From positions 186,001 to 250,000 of the forward strand of contig JAGIAD010000001.1 in assembly GCA_017745075.1 (NCBI GenBank): DNA of 64,000 nt, given 5' to 3'. Positions 26,524 to 36,232 of the stretch are shown one piece after another (positions within the stretch are counted from its first letter, which is position 1; each line of letters opens with the position of its first letter). This DNA comes from Sphingobacteriaceae bacterium. Lineage in GTDB: Bacteria; Bacteroidota; Bacteroidia; Sphingobacteriales; Sphingobacteriaceae. The position numbers were made by a program, and so were the translations under genes. Below the pieces are notes generated by a model. The model saw only the letters and a list, made by a program, of their open reading frames with translations, was not told the DNA's origin and did no database searches.

Positions 26524-26932
26524 AGGATTTGATGCATTCGTTAGAAAGCTTAAGCGGTTGCCAGTTGATGTTCAACGGGAAATAAAGGAGCGTATTGAGG
26601 ATACTGCAGACTTAATAGTAATGGATGCGGGTAATGCCGCCCCTGTCGATTTAGGGTATTTAAAAAATAGCATAAGAAGTTTTCCTGAGCAAAAGGGATT
26701 TAACTATGTAATTCAAGTCGGTGCAGATTACGCTGCTTATGTAGAATTTGGTACGGGATCGAAGGTTAAAGTTCCAAAAGAGGTAGTGGATTATGCCGCT
26801 CAGTTTAAAGGGAAAGGTGAAAGAGTAGTAAACATGCCAGCGAGGCCGTTTTTTTTTCCGGCCTACTTCAAACATAGAAATGAGTTGATAAGAAATATAA
26901 AGCGTGTTTTAAAGGAAAATCTAAATCGATGA
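26513..26932 (+). CDS. Tail completion protein, HK97 gp10 family
   Basis: ~139 residues. GTG at 26,513 (MKVKGFDAF) is preferred over the TTG nine bases earlier. The family pattern is clear: DLIVMDAGNAAPVDLGYLKN, then YAAYVEFGTGSKV and MPARPFFFPAY. It lies between the head closure and tail terminator genes, as usual. Confidence 0.88.
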   Translation: MKVKGFDAFVRKLKRLPVDVQREIKERIEDTADLIVMDAGNAAPVDLGYLKNSIRSFPEQKGFNYVIQVGADYAAYVEFGTGSKVKVPKEVVDYAAQFKGKGERVVNMPARPFFFPAYFKHRNELIRNIKRVLKENLNR

Positions 26933-27348
26933 AAGATATACAGTTGCCAACCAGAGTTGCCTACGTTTCAAAACTAACTGATTTAGGTTTGACTGTGTAT
27001 GAGATGGACGCCGTTCCTGATGAGGCAAACGCTCCTTATGTCATAATCGGCGATACAGATTCTAATGAAATCAGTAATAAAACGGATTTCGGGCACACAT
27101 TGAGAATTCTTTTGGACATAGTTACAGAATTCCCAAAGAATGTGGTTGGAGGAAGTAAAGGAGCGGATTTAATCGCCAATCAAATTTTAGGAATTATAAA
27201 CAGCAAAACCAAATTCATAATTAACGAAGACCTTCAATCCGTAAATGTGAAATTGATTCAAGATAGAAAGCTTAATGGTGTAACTGATACAACAAGGGTA
27301 TTCAGAAGGTTATTAAGATTTGAGCATATTATTAAACAAATAAATTAA
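26929..27348 (+). CDS. Tail terminator-like protein (gp17/DUF3168 type)
   Basis: 139 residues, with LTDLGLTVYEMDAVPDEANA, PYVIIGDTDSNEISNKTDFG and a C-terminal FRRLLRFEHIIKQ. Size, the PYVxxG pattern and position between the gp10-like and tail tube genes match tail terminators. The call rests on synteny more than on specific residues. Confidence 0.78.
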   Translation: MKDIQLPTRVAYVSKLTDLGLTVYEMDAVPDEANAPYVIIGDTDSNEISNKTDFGHTLRILLDIVTEFPKNVVGGSKGADLIANQILGIINSKTKFIINEDLQSVNVKLIQDRKLNGVTDTTRVFRRLLRFEHIIKQIN

Positions 27349-27354
27349 AAAGAA

Positions 27355-27792
27355 ATGGCGACAAGGGCTTATTATGACGGGAAAGATGTACTTCTTTTTA
27401 TTAAGCGAGCAGCTGATACTAACTTCAGAGCTGTGGCGTGTTTGGACACGAATTCATTTAACCATGAAAGAGAATTAAAGGAAGTAACCAACAAATGCAC
27501 AGGGGGCTATCGTGATGGTATTGCCGGTAAAGGTACATGGGGTTTTGAAGGATCTGGGCAGGCAATTAGTGATGTTCAAACCGCTGAAGCTAATTTTCAG
27601 GAGTTATTAGAAATCTCAGTTTCTGGCGAAAAGTTACAGGCAAAAATGGCTAATGCTGACGGATCAGTATACCGCGCTGGAGAAATTATAATTACTTCTT
27701 ATTCAGAGGATGCAAATTCAGAAGATCCTATGGGGTTCACAGCGACATTCTCGGGTCTAGGTGTTCCAGTAATTGAAGCACCAACGCCATAA
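27355..27792 (+). CDS. Major tail tube protein
   Basis: 145 residues. It forms the stacked rings of the tail tube. LDTNSFNHERELKEVTNKCT, AGKGTWGFEGSGQAISD and MGFTATFSGLGVP are typical of TP901-1-like tube proteins. Its stop overlaps the chaperone start by one base. Confidence 0.86.
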   Translation: MATRAYYDGKDVLLFIKRAADTNFRAVACLDTNSFNHERELKEVTNKCTGGYRDGIAGKGTWGFEGSGQAISDVQTAEANFQELLEISVSGEKLQAKMANADGSVYRAGEIIITSYSEDANSEDPMGFTATFSGLGVPVIEAPTP

Positions 27793-28109
27793 TGAAGGGG
27801 TATATCAGTATTAATATTGGCGGAAAATTTCGCGGTATTAAATTCGGGAACATGGCTCTTTTGGATCTCATTTCAAAAGGCAAAATAGGCGATAAAACTG
27901 AATTCTCTTTTGATTTGATAGTCGACCTGGTTTATTCTGGATTGGTAAATAACTGCTTTAACAAAAAAGAAGATGTAGACTTTGATTTTGAGGCGGTTGC
28001 CGTATGGGTTGATGATGCTGATTTTTCCGATTTGATGAAGGTATTCGAAACATTCCAATCTAGTTATGTTTTGGAGGGAGGCAGCAAAGAATCCGCAGGA
28101 AAAAAGTAA
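27792..28109 (+). CDS. Tail assembly chaperone, short form (gpG-like)
   Basis: 105 residues, starting MKGYISINIGGKFRGIKFG and ending GSKESAGKK before TAA. Tail assembly chaperones bind the tape measure protein during tail assembly and are absent from the virion. The last codons GGA AAA AAG form a -1 slippery site, so part of translation should continue into the downstream frame. Confidence 0.82.
   Translation: MKGYISINIGGKFRGIKFGNMALLDLISKGKIGDKTEFSFDLIVDLVYSGLVNNCFNKKEDVDFDFEAVAVWVDDADFSDLMKVFETFQSSYVLEGGSKESAGKK
28100..28106 (+). promoter_or_regulatory. Programmed -1 ribosomal frameshift site
   Basis: The heptamer A-AAA-AAG, the classical slippery sequence, sits in phase with the upstream gene and directly before its stop (TAA at 28,107). 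Shifting back one base gives an open frame that runs without stop to 28,426. Confidence 0.85.
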
Positions 28110-28426
28110 AAGGTTTCCCGGCGATCAGTGAAATTATTGCCAGTGTCGGGGAACTTGGTGTTTCTCTAGATCATTTTTATTCTATGACCTGGGCTGAATG
28201 GGCGTACTATTCGGAAGGTTTGAGAAAGCGTGATTTAAAACAATGGGAACATACCAGGGCAATAAATTGGATGGTATATAAAACCAATTCAGACCCTAAA
28301 AAACAAGCAAAAAATATAACCACATGGTGGCCCCTCCCAACTGACGTGAAGAGGCAACCAAAAAAAAGGTTAGGCAAAAGAATTACGAAGAAGGAATTCG
28401 ATGAATTTCTGAAGAGGATGAGGTGA
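28101..28426 (+). CDS. Tail assembly chaperone, frameshift extension (gpT-like)
   Basis: The -1 frame continues from the slippery site: KVKGFPAISEIIASVGELGV, then SMTWAEWAYYSEGLRKRDLK and a basic C-terminus with FDEFLKRMR. An internal ATG at 28,184 exists, but 26 open codons before it and the phase match show that the main product is the fusion with the 105-residue protein. The fused form would be ~212 residues. The Trp/Tyr-rich EWAYY region resembles the T domain of other tail chaperones. Confidence 0.82.
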
Positions 28427-30567
28427 TGGCGGAGATATTAAGAACAGAGCTGATAGCAAAGGTTTCTAACTTTATTAAAGGTATGCGTGATGCTGCCCTT
28501 GAAAGCGAATCTGTAGCTAACCGAATTGACAAAGCAACAGATAAAATATCGAAAGCAGTTACCTCTAATATTTCCGGTGTATTTTCAACAGCCGCAATTG
28601 TAAGTTTTGGTAAAGCTGTTTTAGACGCTACAGCTGAATATCAAAAGTTCGGGGCTGTATTAAGCAACACTTTGGGTAGCGCAGCCCTATCAAACCTTAA
28701 GTTAAAGGAAATCCAACAATTCGCAGCAGAAACCCCTTTTGGCGTTAATGAGCTAACCGGCGCGTTTGTAAAATTAGCAAATGCCGGCTTTAAGCCTACT
28801 GGCGATCAAATGCGAAAGCTAGGTGATTTGGCATCGTCTACTGGTAAATCTTTTGATCAACTTGCTGAGGCGATTATAGATGCCCAGACCGGAGAATTTG
28901 AGCGGTTAAAAGAGTTCGGTGTCAGAGCTAAAGATGCTGGCGATTCAGTTATATTCACTTATAAAGGTGTTCAAACACAGGTAGAAAAAACATCCGGATC
29001 GATTAGAAACTACATCACCAGCCTTGGTGCAGCAGAAGGTACATCTGGATCTATGGCTAAGATTTCTGAAACCTTAGAGGGCAAAATAAGCAATCTAGGA
29101 GATTCATGGGATCAGATGCTAATCTCTTTTGGAAAAAATACATCAGGTGTTTTCAGCTTTGCCATCGGGCAATTAAATACACTATTAAGTAAAATAACCG
29201 AGTATAACGAGCAGATAAATAGGGTTTCTAAATATAAACTAGGATCTAATACAGCTGAATTTTTTAGGGGTATTAATAGGACAATAAACCCTTTTGCTGA
29301 TAGGGTAACTGAAATTGAAAAGGCAAATTACGACATTGCTCAGTTAGAAAAAACAACTGGAGCGTTTGTTTCTAAGACTTCAGAGGGCGCCAAATCTGTT
29401 GCTGATTTTGGAAAAGCTTTAGCTAGGCTAAAAAAAGAATCCGACGATCGAAGAGCAGAGTTTGCTCCACCCGATTTATTAGGCGGAAGAGATAATTCCG
29501 ATGCTGTTTTACTGTTTAAACGGAAGCAGAATGCCATTCAAAGAGTATATCAGGATGCAATTGACGCTATCATAGACGCTAGGAAAAATTATATAAAAGA
29601 AGCTAATACCCCAGATGCAAATTTTGGTACCAAAAAAGGTGACAAAGATGAAATTGCTGAAATATACAAAAGACTGGCCAGCGAACTAAAGAGCAACCCT
29701 TTAGATTTTGGTGCTACAAAGATTGAAATTGCAATAGCAAACATCCAATCGTACCAAACAGCTATAAAAGGGTTAATAGCAAATGGGTTTGATCCTGCGA
29801 GTAAGGCAATCTCGGAGCTAATTGCAAAACAAGATGCGCTTGCTGCTAGTTTTCGCGGAGGTGATTTACAGGCTCAAAAATTAGACATACCTGCATTATT
29901 GGGTGTAAAGGATAAGGAATTCTCAATAAAACCAGTTTTAAATATTGCTCCAATAGTTGTTGGAGTAAGTGAGTTCCAAAAAAGGATGGAGGATTTCGGT
30001 AATTCTGTTTCTACTACACTAAGTGCAGCTATCGTAGATGGCTTAGCTGGTATTGGCGAAGCTATAGGGGCCGCGTTAGCAGCAGGAACAAGTGTAATAA
30101 ACGCCGTTGGATTGTCAATGTTAGAGTCGCTAGGAAATTTACTAACTCAACTAGGTAAAATTGCAATACAAGCAGGAGTTGGGCTTCTTGCTATAAAAGA
30201 GGCGTTCGAATCACTTAATCCATTTATAGCTATCGCTGCCGGAGTGGCATTAGTGGCGTTTGGGTCACTAATAAGAGGATCGATTTCAAATCTTGGAAAA
30301 AATAATTCAACTTCATCAAACAAGAATAATAGTGTCCAATTCAAACCCTTTGCTAAGGGAGGTATTGTATACGGTCCGACGTTCGCCCAGGTTGGCGAGT
30401 ATGCAGGGGCGTCATCAAATCCTGAAGTTATCGCGCCGCTTAATAAACTAAAAGATTTGATACCTGGTAATCAATCACCAAGTGTTAGCGCCTCTATTGG
30501 TATATCTATGCGCGAATTAGTTGTAAAGATCAGGCAAGAAGAAAAGTTAATGGGGAGGATGGGATAA
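28426..30567 (+). CDS. Tape measure protein
   Basis: ~713 residues (ATG at 28,426, overlapping the previous stop; a GTG lies one codon earlier). It sets tail length and passes through the tube. The N-terminal half has the TP901-type core (ETPFGVNELTGAFVKLANAG, then QLAEAIIDAQTGEFERLKEF). Alternating helices follow, and a hydrophobic segment at about 540-630 (AIVDGLAGIGEAIGAALAAG) is the usual membrane-active part. A ~700-residue tape predicts a tail of roughly 100 nm. Confidence 0.92.
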   Translation: MAEILRTELIAKVSNFIKGMRDAALESESVANRIDKATDKISKAVTSNISGVFSTAAIVSFGKAVLDATAEYQKFGAVLSNTLGSAALSNLKLKEIQQFAAETPFGVNELTGAFVKLANAGFKPTGDQMRKLGDLASSTGKSFDQLAEAIIDAQTGEFERLKEFGVRAKDAGDSVIFTYKGVQTQVEKTSGSIRNYITSLGAAEGTSGSMAKISETLEGKISNLGDSWDQMLISFGKNTSGVFSFAIGQLNTLLSKITEYNEQINRVSKYKLGSNTAEFFRGINRTINPFADRVTEIEKANYDIAQLEKTTGAFVSKTSEGAKSVADFGKALARLKKESDDRRAEFAPPDLLGGRDNSDAVLLFKRKQNAIQRVYQDAIDAIIDARKNYIKEANTPDANFGTKKGDKDEIAEIYKRLASELKSNPLDFGATKIEIAIANIQSYQTAIKGLIANGFDPASKAISELIAKQDALAASFRGGDLQAQKLDIPALLGVKDKEFSIKPVLNIAPIVVGVSEFQKRMEDFGNSVSTTLSAAIVDGLAGIGEAIGAALAAGTSVINAVGLSMLESLGNLLTQLGKIAIQAGVGLLAIKEAFESLNPFIAIAAGVALVAFGSLIRGSISNLGKNNSTSSNKNNSVQFKPFAKGGIVYGPTFAQVGEYAGASSNPEVIAPLNKLKDLIPGNQSPSVSASIGISMRELVVKIRQEEKLMGRMG

Positions 30568-33053
30568 TGGCTTGGATTATTGACGAATTCGGTTGTAAGC
30601 CTTCTGGTTTTTTGGCAGGATGGCAATATGGAAGGGTTTACGTTGATGAAAACGGAAACGTAACCCACGGGGATGTACCAGGTAAGGATGGTTTTGGCCG
30701 TCAATGCATCGATGACTATAAAAAAAATGATCGCAGGTATAGTGACGGACAATTAATAACAGAATTCTGCAACCTGGAAACACATACGTTTTACCGGGCG
30801 TATGCTATGAACTGCAGACCGTTTGCCTATACTGAAGCAGATATTAACGCGCCTCGCTGTGGATATGAAGAGCCATTGCCAGAACCAGCAGTCCCTCCTA
30901 ACCCATTCGGGAATCCTAATTATGGGTTGTACAGGACTTTTGAGTTTTGCGATGAATACAATGTGCCGTGCAAGGTTTCTATTGAAATGAAAAATTACAC
31001 TGGTGCCGTCATTCCTTTAGAGATAGGCGATGCAAGCCCTGTTAAATTAAACTATAAAATTGTAGATTACAAGTTCGATCCGATCAGGCCAATAGAATGT
31101 ACGCTTTCGTTTGTTGTCGGTGATAATTTCCTGCTAAACGAATTTTATACCAATGATGAAAGAACTTTTCGGGTAACTGTTGAAAAAGACAGTAAGGTTG
31201 AATTTAAAGGTTATATCATTCCAGACACTTGCGCTGAACCTTTTGAGGCCCCGCCTTATGCAGTATCTATTCGCGCTACTGATGCAATAGGAGGATTAAA
31301 AGCTGTAACCTACCCTGTTCCTGTTGGAAGTGATATTGACATATCACAATCTTTCGTGGATGTTTTGGCCTATTGTTTTGCAATGACTAATCTAAACTTA
31401 AACATTGCAACTATTTGCAATTTATATGATGTTTCGATGCCTAATGCTATTGATAACGATCCAATGGCTATGGCAACGATTAACCCATTGCGCTTATCAA
31501 AAGACAATAACACAGTTTTATCGGTATACGACGTGTTAGTAAATGTCGCAAAGGCTTGGGGCGCGTACATTGTGCAGTCTTCCGGGTCATGGTGTTTTGT
31601 TAGAGTTAATGAACTAGCTAATTCTGCTATTAGAATGAGATTATACAATTATAAAGGTTTATATCTCAGGTCGCAGAATTTAGATAATCAAAGAACTATT
31701 GGCGGAAGTGTTGAGAACATAATAGTGTCTGAAGGTGGAGAAATAAGTATTCAGAATGCCTACAAAAGAATCGTTGTAGAATCTGTTTTTGGTTCTGTAC
31801 CCTCATTAATTTATAATGGTGATTTCGAGCAATGGGATGGACATAATTTCAACTACTGGACAAGGTACGGAGGCTTTGATTTTAGCCGCGTTAAAAGAAC
31901 AGTTACGAACTCCAGTGGTGAAAAAATACCAATTGAAAATTATGCAATCAGATTTAATGTTCAGGCTGATAGTGGCAAATTTTTACGATCAAACGCTATT
32001 CCGGTTCAAAAAAACGACACATTAAAGCTTCAGTATCGAGTTGATACTACAGATACCTCAATAAATACAGAGGTTTCGATGCACTATACTAAAACCTATA
32101 CGACTTATTGTCTTATAAAGTTAAGGGTAGTTTTATCGATACAAGATGAAAACGGCGTAGTAATCAAAAGTTATTGGTTAGCAAACCCAGATAATGGAAC
32201 AAACTTTCAGTGGAATACAAGCCTCTCCTATGTCGGTAACAAGGTAGAAAATTCAAAGGGAGACATAAACAACTTCTCCGTTAATTTTCAGATACCTGAA
32301 TGTCCGGAAAGCGGCTTGATAAACATTGAGCTTTACGGTGCGGAATATTTTTCTTCGGTTGACCAGGTTGGAACCCTTGAAGGGTCGCCTGATTTTGGCG
32401 TTCATACTGGCAGTACAATCAAAGGTCCTTATAGCAAAACAACTATTGACGATATATCGGTCTCAAAAAGTAGCCAAAACTCAGATAACGATATGACCGG
32501 ATTATTATCTGTGTCAGAAAATTTAGCATATCATACCGAAAACCCGGAAAAAACGGAAATCCTTTTTGGTGATTATTACCCGCCACAAGGCGCACAGCTT
32601 TTGAATAGCTTATACGCTATCAAAGTTGGCAATAAGACGACTACGGGCTGGTATGAGTATGGTATTACCTCTGGCGGTGTTCCTTTCGGTCTTGCCTTAG
32701 CTAAAAGTATTTTAAGAGCTTATCAAAAACCATTTAGATTATATAATGGTGAATTAAGATTAAAGCCGGGTCAAAGGTTTTTTAACTACCTGGATACTTT
32801 CAGTTTTAATATTCCACACTCCGGAAGCTTTAATAACAAGTTATTTTCAATAATGGGTGGTGATTTTGACTTGAAGTATAATAGTTTAAGTAATGTGGTG
32901 CTTGCAGAATTATTTGACAAACCAGCCAGATCCCAAGACATCACTACACCAAGTTACCCAGGAGGAAACGAGCCTGTATTTACCCAGGACCCAAATTACA
33001 ATAATAATGTATTCGGAATATTCACAGAGGAATTCACAGAACAATTTAAGTAA
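30567..33053 (+). CDS. Large tail tip/baseplate protein
   Basis: 828 residues. Directly follows the tape measure gene, where the distal tail or tail-hub protein belongs. The N-terminal ~130 residues are Cys-rich (FCNLETHTFYRAYAMNCRPF). A middle region (FYTNDERTFRVTVEKDSKVE; GYIIPDTCAEPFEAPPY) resembles baseplate hub proteins. Residues ~415-640 (LIYNGDFEQWDGHNFNYWTR) look like a carbohydrate-binding-type beta sandwich. The exact role is inferred from position. Confidence 0.7.
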   Translation: MAWIIDEFGCKPSGFLAGWQYGRVYVDENGNVTHGDVPGKDGFGRQCIDDYKKNDRRYSDGQLITEFCNLETHTFYRAYAMNCRPFAYTEADINAPRCGYEEPLPEPAVPPNPFGNPNYGLYRTFEFCDEYNVPCKVSIEMKNYTGAVIPLEIGDASPVKLNYKIVDYKFDPIRPIECTLSFVVGDNFLLNEFYTNDERTFRVTVEKDSKVEFKGYIIPDTCAEPFEAPPYAVSIRATDAIGGLKAVTYPVPVGSDIDISQSFVDVLAYCFAMTNLNLNIATICNLYDVSMPNAIDNDPMAMATINPLRLSKDNNTVLSVYDVLVNVAKAWGAYIVQSSGSWCFVRVNELANSAIRMRLYNYKGLYLRSQNLDNQRTIGGSVENIIVSEGGEISIQNAYKRIVVESVFGSVPSLIYNGDFEQWDGHNFNYWTRYGGFDFSRVKRTVTNSSGEKIPIENYAIRFNVQADSGKFLRSNAIPVQKNDTLKLQYRVDTTDTSINTEVSMHYTKTYTTYCLIKLRVVLSIQDENGVVIKSYWLANPDNGTNFQWNTSLSYVGNKVENSKGDINNFSVNFQIPECPESGLINIELYGAEYFSSVDQVGTLEGSPDFGVHTGSTIKGPYSKTTIDDISVSKSSQNSDNDMTGLLSVSENLAYHTENPEKTEILFGDYYPPQGAQLLNSLYAIKVGNKTTTGWYEYGITSGGVPFGLALAKSILRAYQKPFRLYNGELRLKPGQRFFNYLDTFSFNIPHSGSFNNKLFSIMGGDFDLKYNSLSNVVLAELFDKPARSQDITTPSYPGGNEPVFTQDPNYNNNVFGIFTEEFTEQFK

Positions 33054-33958
33054 TGAATTATACATCACAAATAGCTACGTACAAGGCCCTGGTTAATTTA
33101 CTTGTGGGTTCGAAAAATACTGTGAACAGCATTGAACCGTCAGACGTAGCCGATATTGGTTTGGAGCTGGCAGATTTGTTATTGCCTATTTTAAATATTA
33201 TCAATGATTTCGCAATTACCGGCGGCACACTTAATCCGAGTAACTCAAATGGTAACGACCTTGATCTATACATCCAGGGAGGTACGAAGTTAACGTTTTG
33301 GAGAAAAAGAAACGGATCATGGGTTAAGGAAGCGGAAGTTGATTTGGGCATTCAAATCGTCGATGGAAATATTTCTTTACAGGCTAGCGTAAATGGCTCG
33401 GTGGTTACGGTTTCTGCCGGAAGCTGGGGTATTAATAATGTTGTTTACTCAAAAAGCACACAAACGCAATTAACCTTAACTCCTGGTGATGCAAACTACA
33501 ACAGAATAGATGCCGTGTTTGCAAATACATCTGGTGGAATTATTTTGTCAAATGGTTTAGCCAATAGCAATCCGGTTCCGCCTTCAAAGCCATCAAATTC
33601 CGTAATCGTGGCGTACGTATATGTGCCATCAATTGCAAGCGGTGATCTTCCTTATATATCTGACAGCAACGCACCGATAGTGGTGGTTAATGGGGATAAT
33701 GTAAAATCTAAAATTAATGTTCTAGAAGGTAATAAGGAAATAGACTGGCAGAATGAATCAGCGCCAAATGATCCAGAAAACAGAACATATGCCCAAAAAC
33801 ATGGAAACAGTATAGGAAGAATAGAAGGCCATCAAGATATAGGGAGTGGAACTATGTTAGGATATTCTCCTAACTACACTTACACTTTGAACGGCGACGG
33901 AACTATCAATTTACTCAAAATAACGGACCTATTTGCAGGAACTATAACAATAATTTAA
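33053..33958 (+). CDS. Tail fibre/baseplate protein
   Basis: 301 residues. The early LYIQGGTKLTFWRKRNGSWV and the later Gly/Ser/Asn-rich beta segments (GSWGINNVVYSKSTQTQLTL; TPGDANYNRIDAVFA) resemble upper-baseplate or fibre-base modules in Bacteroidota phages. It starts on the stop of the tail tip gene. The function comes from position and composition. Confidence 0.65.
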   Translation: MNYTSQIATYKALVNLLVGSKNTVNSIEPSDVADIGLELADLLLPILNIINDFAITGGTLNPSNSNGNDLDLYIQGGTKLTFWRKRNGSWVKEAEVDLGIQIVDGNISLQASVNGSVVTVSAGSWGINNVVYSKSTQTQLTLTPGDANYNRIDAVFANTSGGIILSNGLANSNPVPPSKPSNSVIVAYVYVPSIASGDLPYISDSNAPIVVVNGDNVKSKINVLEGNKEIDWQNESAPNDPENRTYAQKHGNSIGRIEGHQDIGSGTMLGYSPNYTYTLNGDGTINLLKITDLFAGTITII

Positions 33959-33959
33959 A

Positions 33960-35936
33960 ATGAAAAGATTACTATCAATTTTACTAGTATTTATAAGCTT
34001 GAGCACATTTTCCCAGACTTATGACACTTTGCCTACAGGGTCAAAGCCTTATGGCAATCAGCTCTATATTACTCCGACTGGCCTTATCATTGGTGGTACA
34101 GGATCGGCTAAGTTCCGGGTTTTAGGTACAAAAAAATATGTGGATTCATTGCTGGATTTAAAGCAAGATGTTTTAACATTTAGTAATGGATTGACTAAGA
34201 CTGGAAGCAATGTATCAGCTGACCTATCTTATTTAAATGGCCGTTACGTTCAGATAGATCCTACAACTAAACAAAGCGGAGGCATAAACATAGACGGAGG
34301 TATAAATGTTGGCTTAAATACTTATTTAGGTAACCTGTCTTTAAGTTCATTGTATCTAAATATAGATGACGGGAGGGGTAATAAAATAGCAAATTTCGGG
34401 GGATATGGTGGAAGTGTTGGTTTAGGTGGAAGCAGTTTCATTAATCAAAGCACTTATATATCGGATAGATTGTCCAATCCATCTTCTAACAATGCCAGAA
34501 GTCTTTTTGATGTAAAAGGACTAATTACAACTGATGGAATTACAACTACCCAGCCAATAAAGGGAACTGAATTGTTCGCCGTGTCCGATCCTATGGATTA
34601 TATACAATCTGGCAATTTAGGTATATCCGCTATTCAGAATAACAATACAGGGACACCTCAGAGTGCCAGTTTCAATATTAATGGAAGTGGCCGATTTGAC
34701 AGCCCTACTTCCTCCACCCTACTCGGTCCAGGGCTTGGTAACTTCGCAACGGGTACAGGATTAACAAGCATAAACGGTGGTAATGTTAATGTTGGGACTG
34801 AGCTTTTAACTCCATCTTTATCCACGTCTGACAGTACTAATAAGGCGGCTAATACAAAGTTTGTTAAGCAGCTGCTAAAAAATTATGCTTCTTTGGATGT
34901 CAACGGGAAAGTGCCTATAGGTCAAATGCCAGATGCTTTAGTTGGAGCAGTGGTTTATCAGGGCAATTATGATGCTTCAAATAACACCCCTACTTTACCT
35001 ACAGCTACAGGTAATAAGGGGAAATATTATGTCGTATCAGTTGCTGGAACTCAACAAGGTTTAAACTTTGAAAACGGGGACTGGATAATTTCAAACGGCA
35101 CGATTTGGCAAAAGGTTGATAACAGCACTAAGGTTGCCAGTGTCAACGGTATGACTGGCGCTGTAAATATTACTGATATTACTGGTAACGCAGGTTCTGC
35201 GAACAATTGGGGCAGCTCTCAAGCAGACTTCACCAGTCCAGCAACAGGTACATTAAATTGGATAGCAGGATTTGATCAGTCAGCAGCAAAGGTTAGGCCA
35301 TTCTTTGATTATCAAGTAAAGTCATTTTTAGGGGTTAATGAAAATAATTCATCAAATACGATCGTTCAACGTGGATCAGGTGGGGAGATTTATGGTGGAA
35401 CTATATTTGGAGATAATATTCAATCAAGTTCACTTGTTGGAACTGGCGACAGGTCAATTGTGGCTGATCCCACAGGTGTTTTAAAAATTACCTCCACCCC
35501 TTACGCAAAGTTAACAGGCGGCAATACATTCAGCGGAACTCAGACATTTAACAATGATAATATACATTCAAATTCTTATGATTATTATAATCCAGGATCA
35601 GGAACGTACCCATACGCTAGGGTAGGCCAAGGTGGACTATATACTTATAAATCGGGTACAGAACAAATGGTTTTTGATTCTCAAAACCAAGTGATCACAT
35701 GGGGTAAACAGGGCAATTTTATATCATTAAGACCGCCGAATAACCTAACTGCATTTAGAGATATATACCTTCCTAATCTAGATGGAACAGTTGCTTTAGC
35801 GCCAGTTATTGGTGCCTCGGCCCCAACCCCAACAAGCACCGGCGAAAAAGGACAGGTAATTATTACAGGTGGTTATAGGTATGAATGTACATCTACCAAT
35901 ACCTGGGTTAGGTCAGCTTTAGAAACATCTTGGTAA
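33960..35936 (+). CDS. Fibre-like protein with an N-terminal signal peptide
   Basis: 658 residues, rich in Gly, Ser, Thr and Asn, with repeats (GGINIDGGINVGLNTYLGNL; KYVDSLLDLKQD) and a C-terminal GEKGQVIITGGYRYECTSTN typical of phage fibres. The N-terminus MKRLLSILLVFISLSTFSQT is a clear Sec signal peptide of Bacteroidota type, which is unexpected for a virion part assembled in the cytoplasm. It may be a fibre, or an exported surface protein made from fibre modules. Confidence 0.72.
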   Translation: MKRLLSILLVFISLSTFSQTYDTLPTGSKPYGNQLYITPTGLIIGGTGSAKFRVLGTKKYVDSLLDLKQDVLTFSNGLTKTGSNVSADLSYLNGRYVQIDPTTKQSGGINIDGGINVGLNTYLGNLSLSSLYLNIDDGRGNKIANFGGYGGSVGLGGSSFINQSTYISDRLSNPSSNNARSLFDVKGLITTDGITTTQPIKGTELFAVSDPMDYIQSGNLGISAIQNNNTGTPQSASFNINGSGRFDSPTSSTLLGPGLGNFATGTGLTSINGGNVNVGTELLTPSLSTSDSTNKAANTKFVKQLLKNYASLDVNGKVPIGQMPDALVGAVVYQGNYDASNNTPTLPTATGNKGKYYVVSVAGTQQGLNFENGDWIISNGTIWQKVDNSTKVASVNGMTGAVNITDITGNAGSANNWGSSQADFTSPATGTLNWIAGFDQSAAKVRPFFDYQVKSFLGVNENNSSNTIVQRGSGGEIYGGTIFGDNIQSSSLVGTGDRSIVADPTGVLKITSTPYAKLTGGNTFSGTQTFNNDNIHSNSYDYYNPGSGTYPYARVGQGGLYTYKSGTEQMVFDSQNQVITWGKQGNFISLRPPNNLTAFRDIYLPNLDGTVALAPVIGASAPTPTSTGEKGQVIITGGYRYECTSTNTWVRSALETSW

Positions 35937-35956
35937 AATTCAAAAACCACTCTTAA

Positions 35957-36232
35957 ATGGTTATGACGGCAGATGAGAAAACACGTTTTCAGAATATGGA
36001 AGGTCAATTGAATGAAATAGGCGATAAAGTAGATGAGATTTTAGGCGCTTTAAAAGGTGATTCAATGGGCACCAGCACTGGACTTATTGCAGATTTCAAA
36101 GATCTAAAAATCAGGGTTCGTAAAATGGAAGATTTTAAAAACAAAATGATATGGGTTGCAATGGGTGCCGGTTTAGCTGCCGGATTTACCATGGATAAAG
36201 TGGGTGATATAATAACAAAGATTTTAAAGTAA
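35957..36232 (+). CDS. XhlA-like membrane protein of the lysis module
   Basis: 91 residues: a charged coiled-coil N-terminal half (FQNMEGQLNEIGDKVDEILG ... FKDLKIRVRKMEDFK) and a single C-terminal hydrophobic helix (MIWVAMGAGLAAGFTM). That architecture matches XhlA/haemolysin-type holin partners. It overlaps the endolysin gene by one base. Confidence 0.68.
   Translation: MVMTADEKTRFQNMEGQLNEIGDKVDEILGALKGDSMGTSTGLIADFKDLKIRVRKMEDFKNKMIWVAMGAGLAAGFTMDKVGDIITKILK

Noticed and set aside
28184..28426. Independent gene starting at the internal ATG 28,184
   Set aside because: The -1 slippery heptamer and the open frame before this ATG show that it is the frameshift extension of the tail chaperone.
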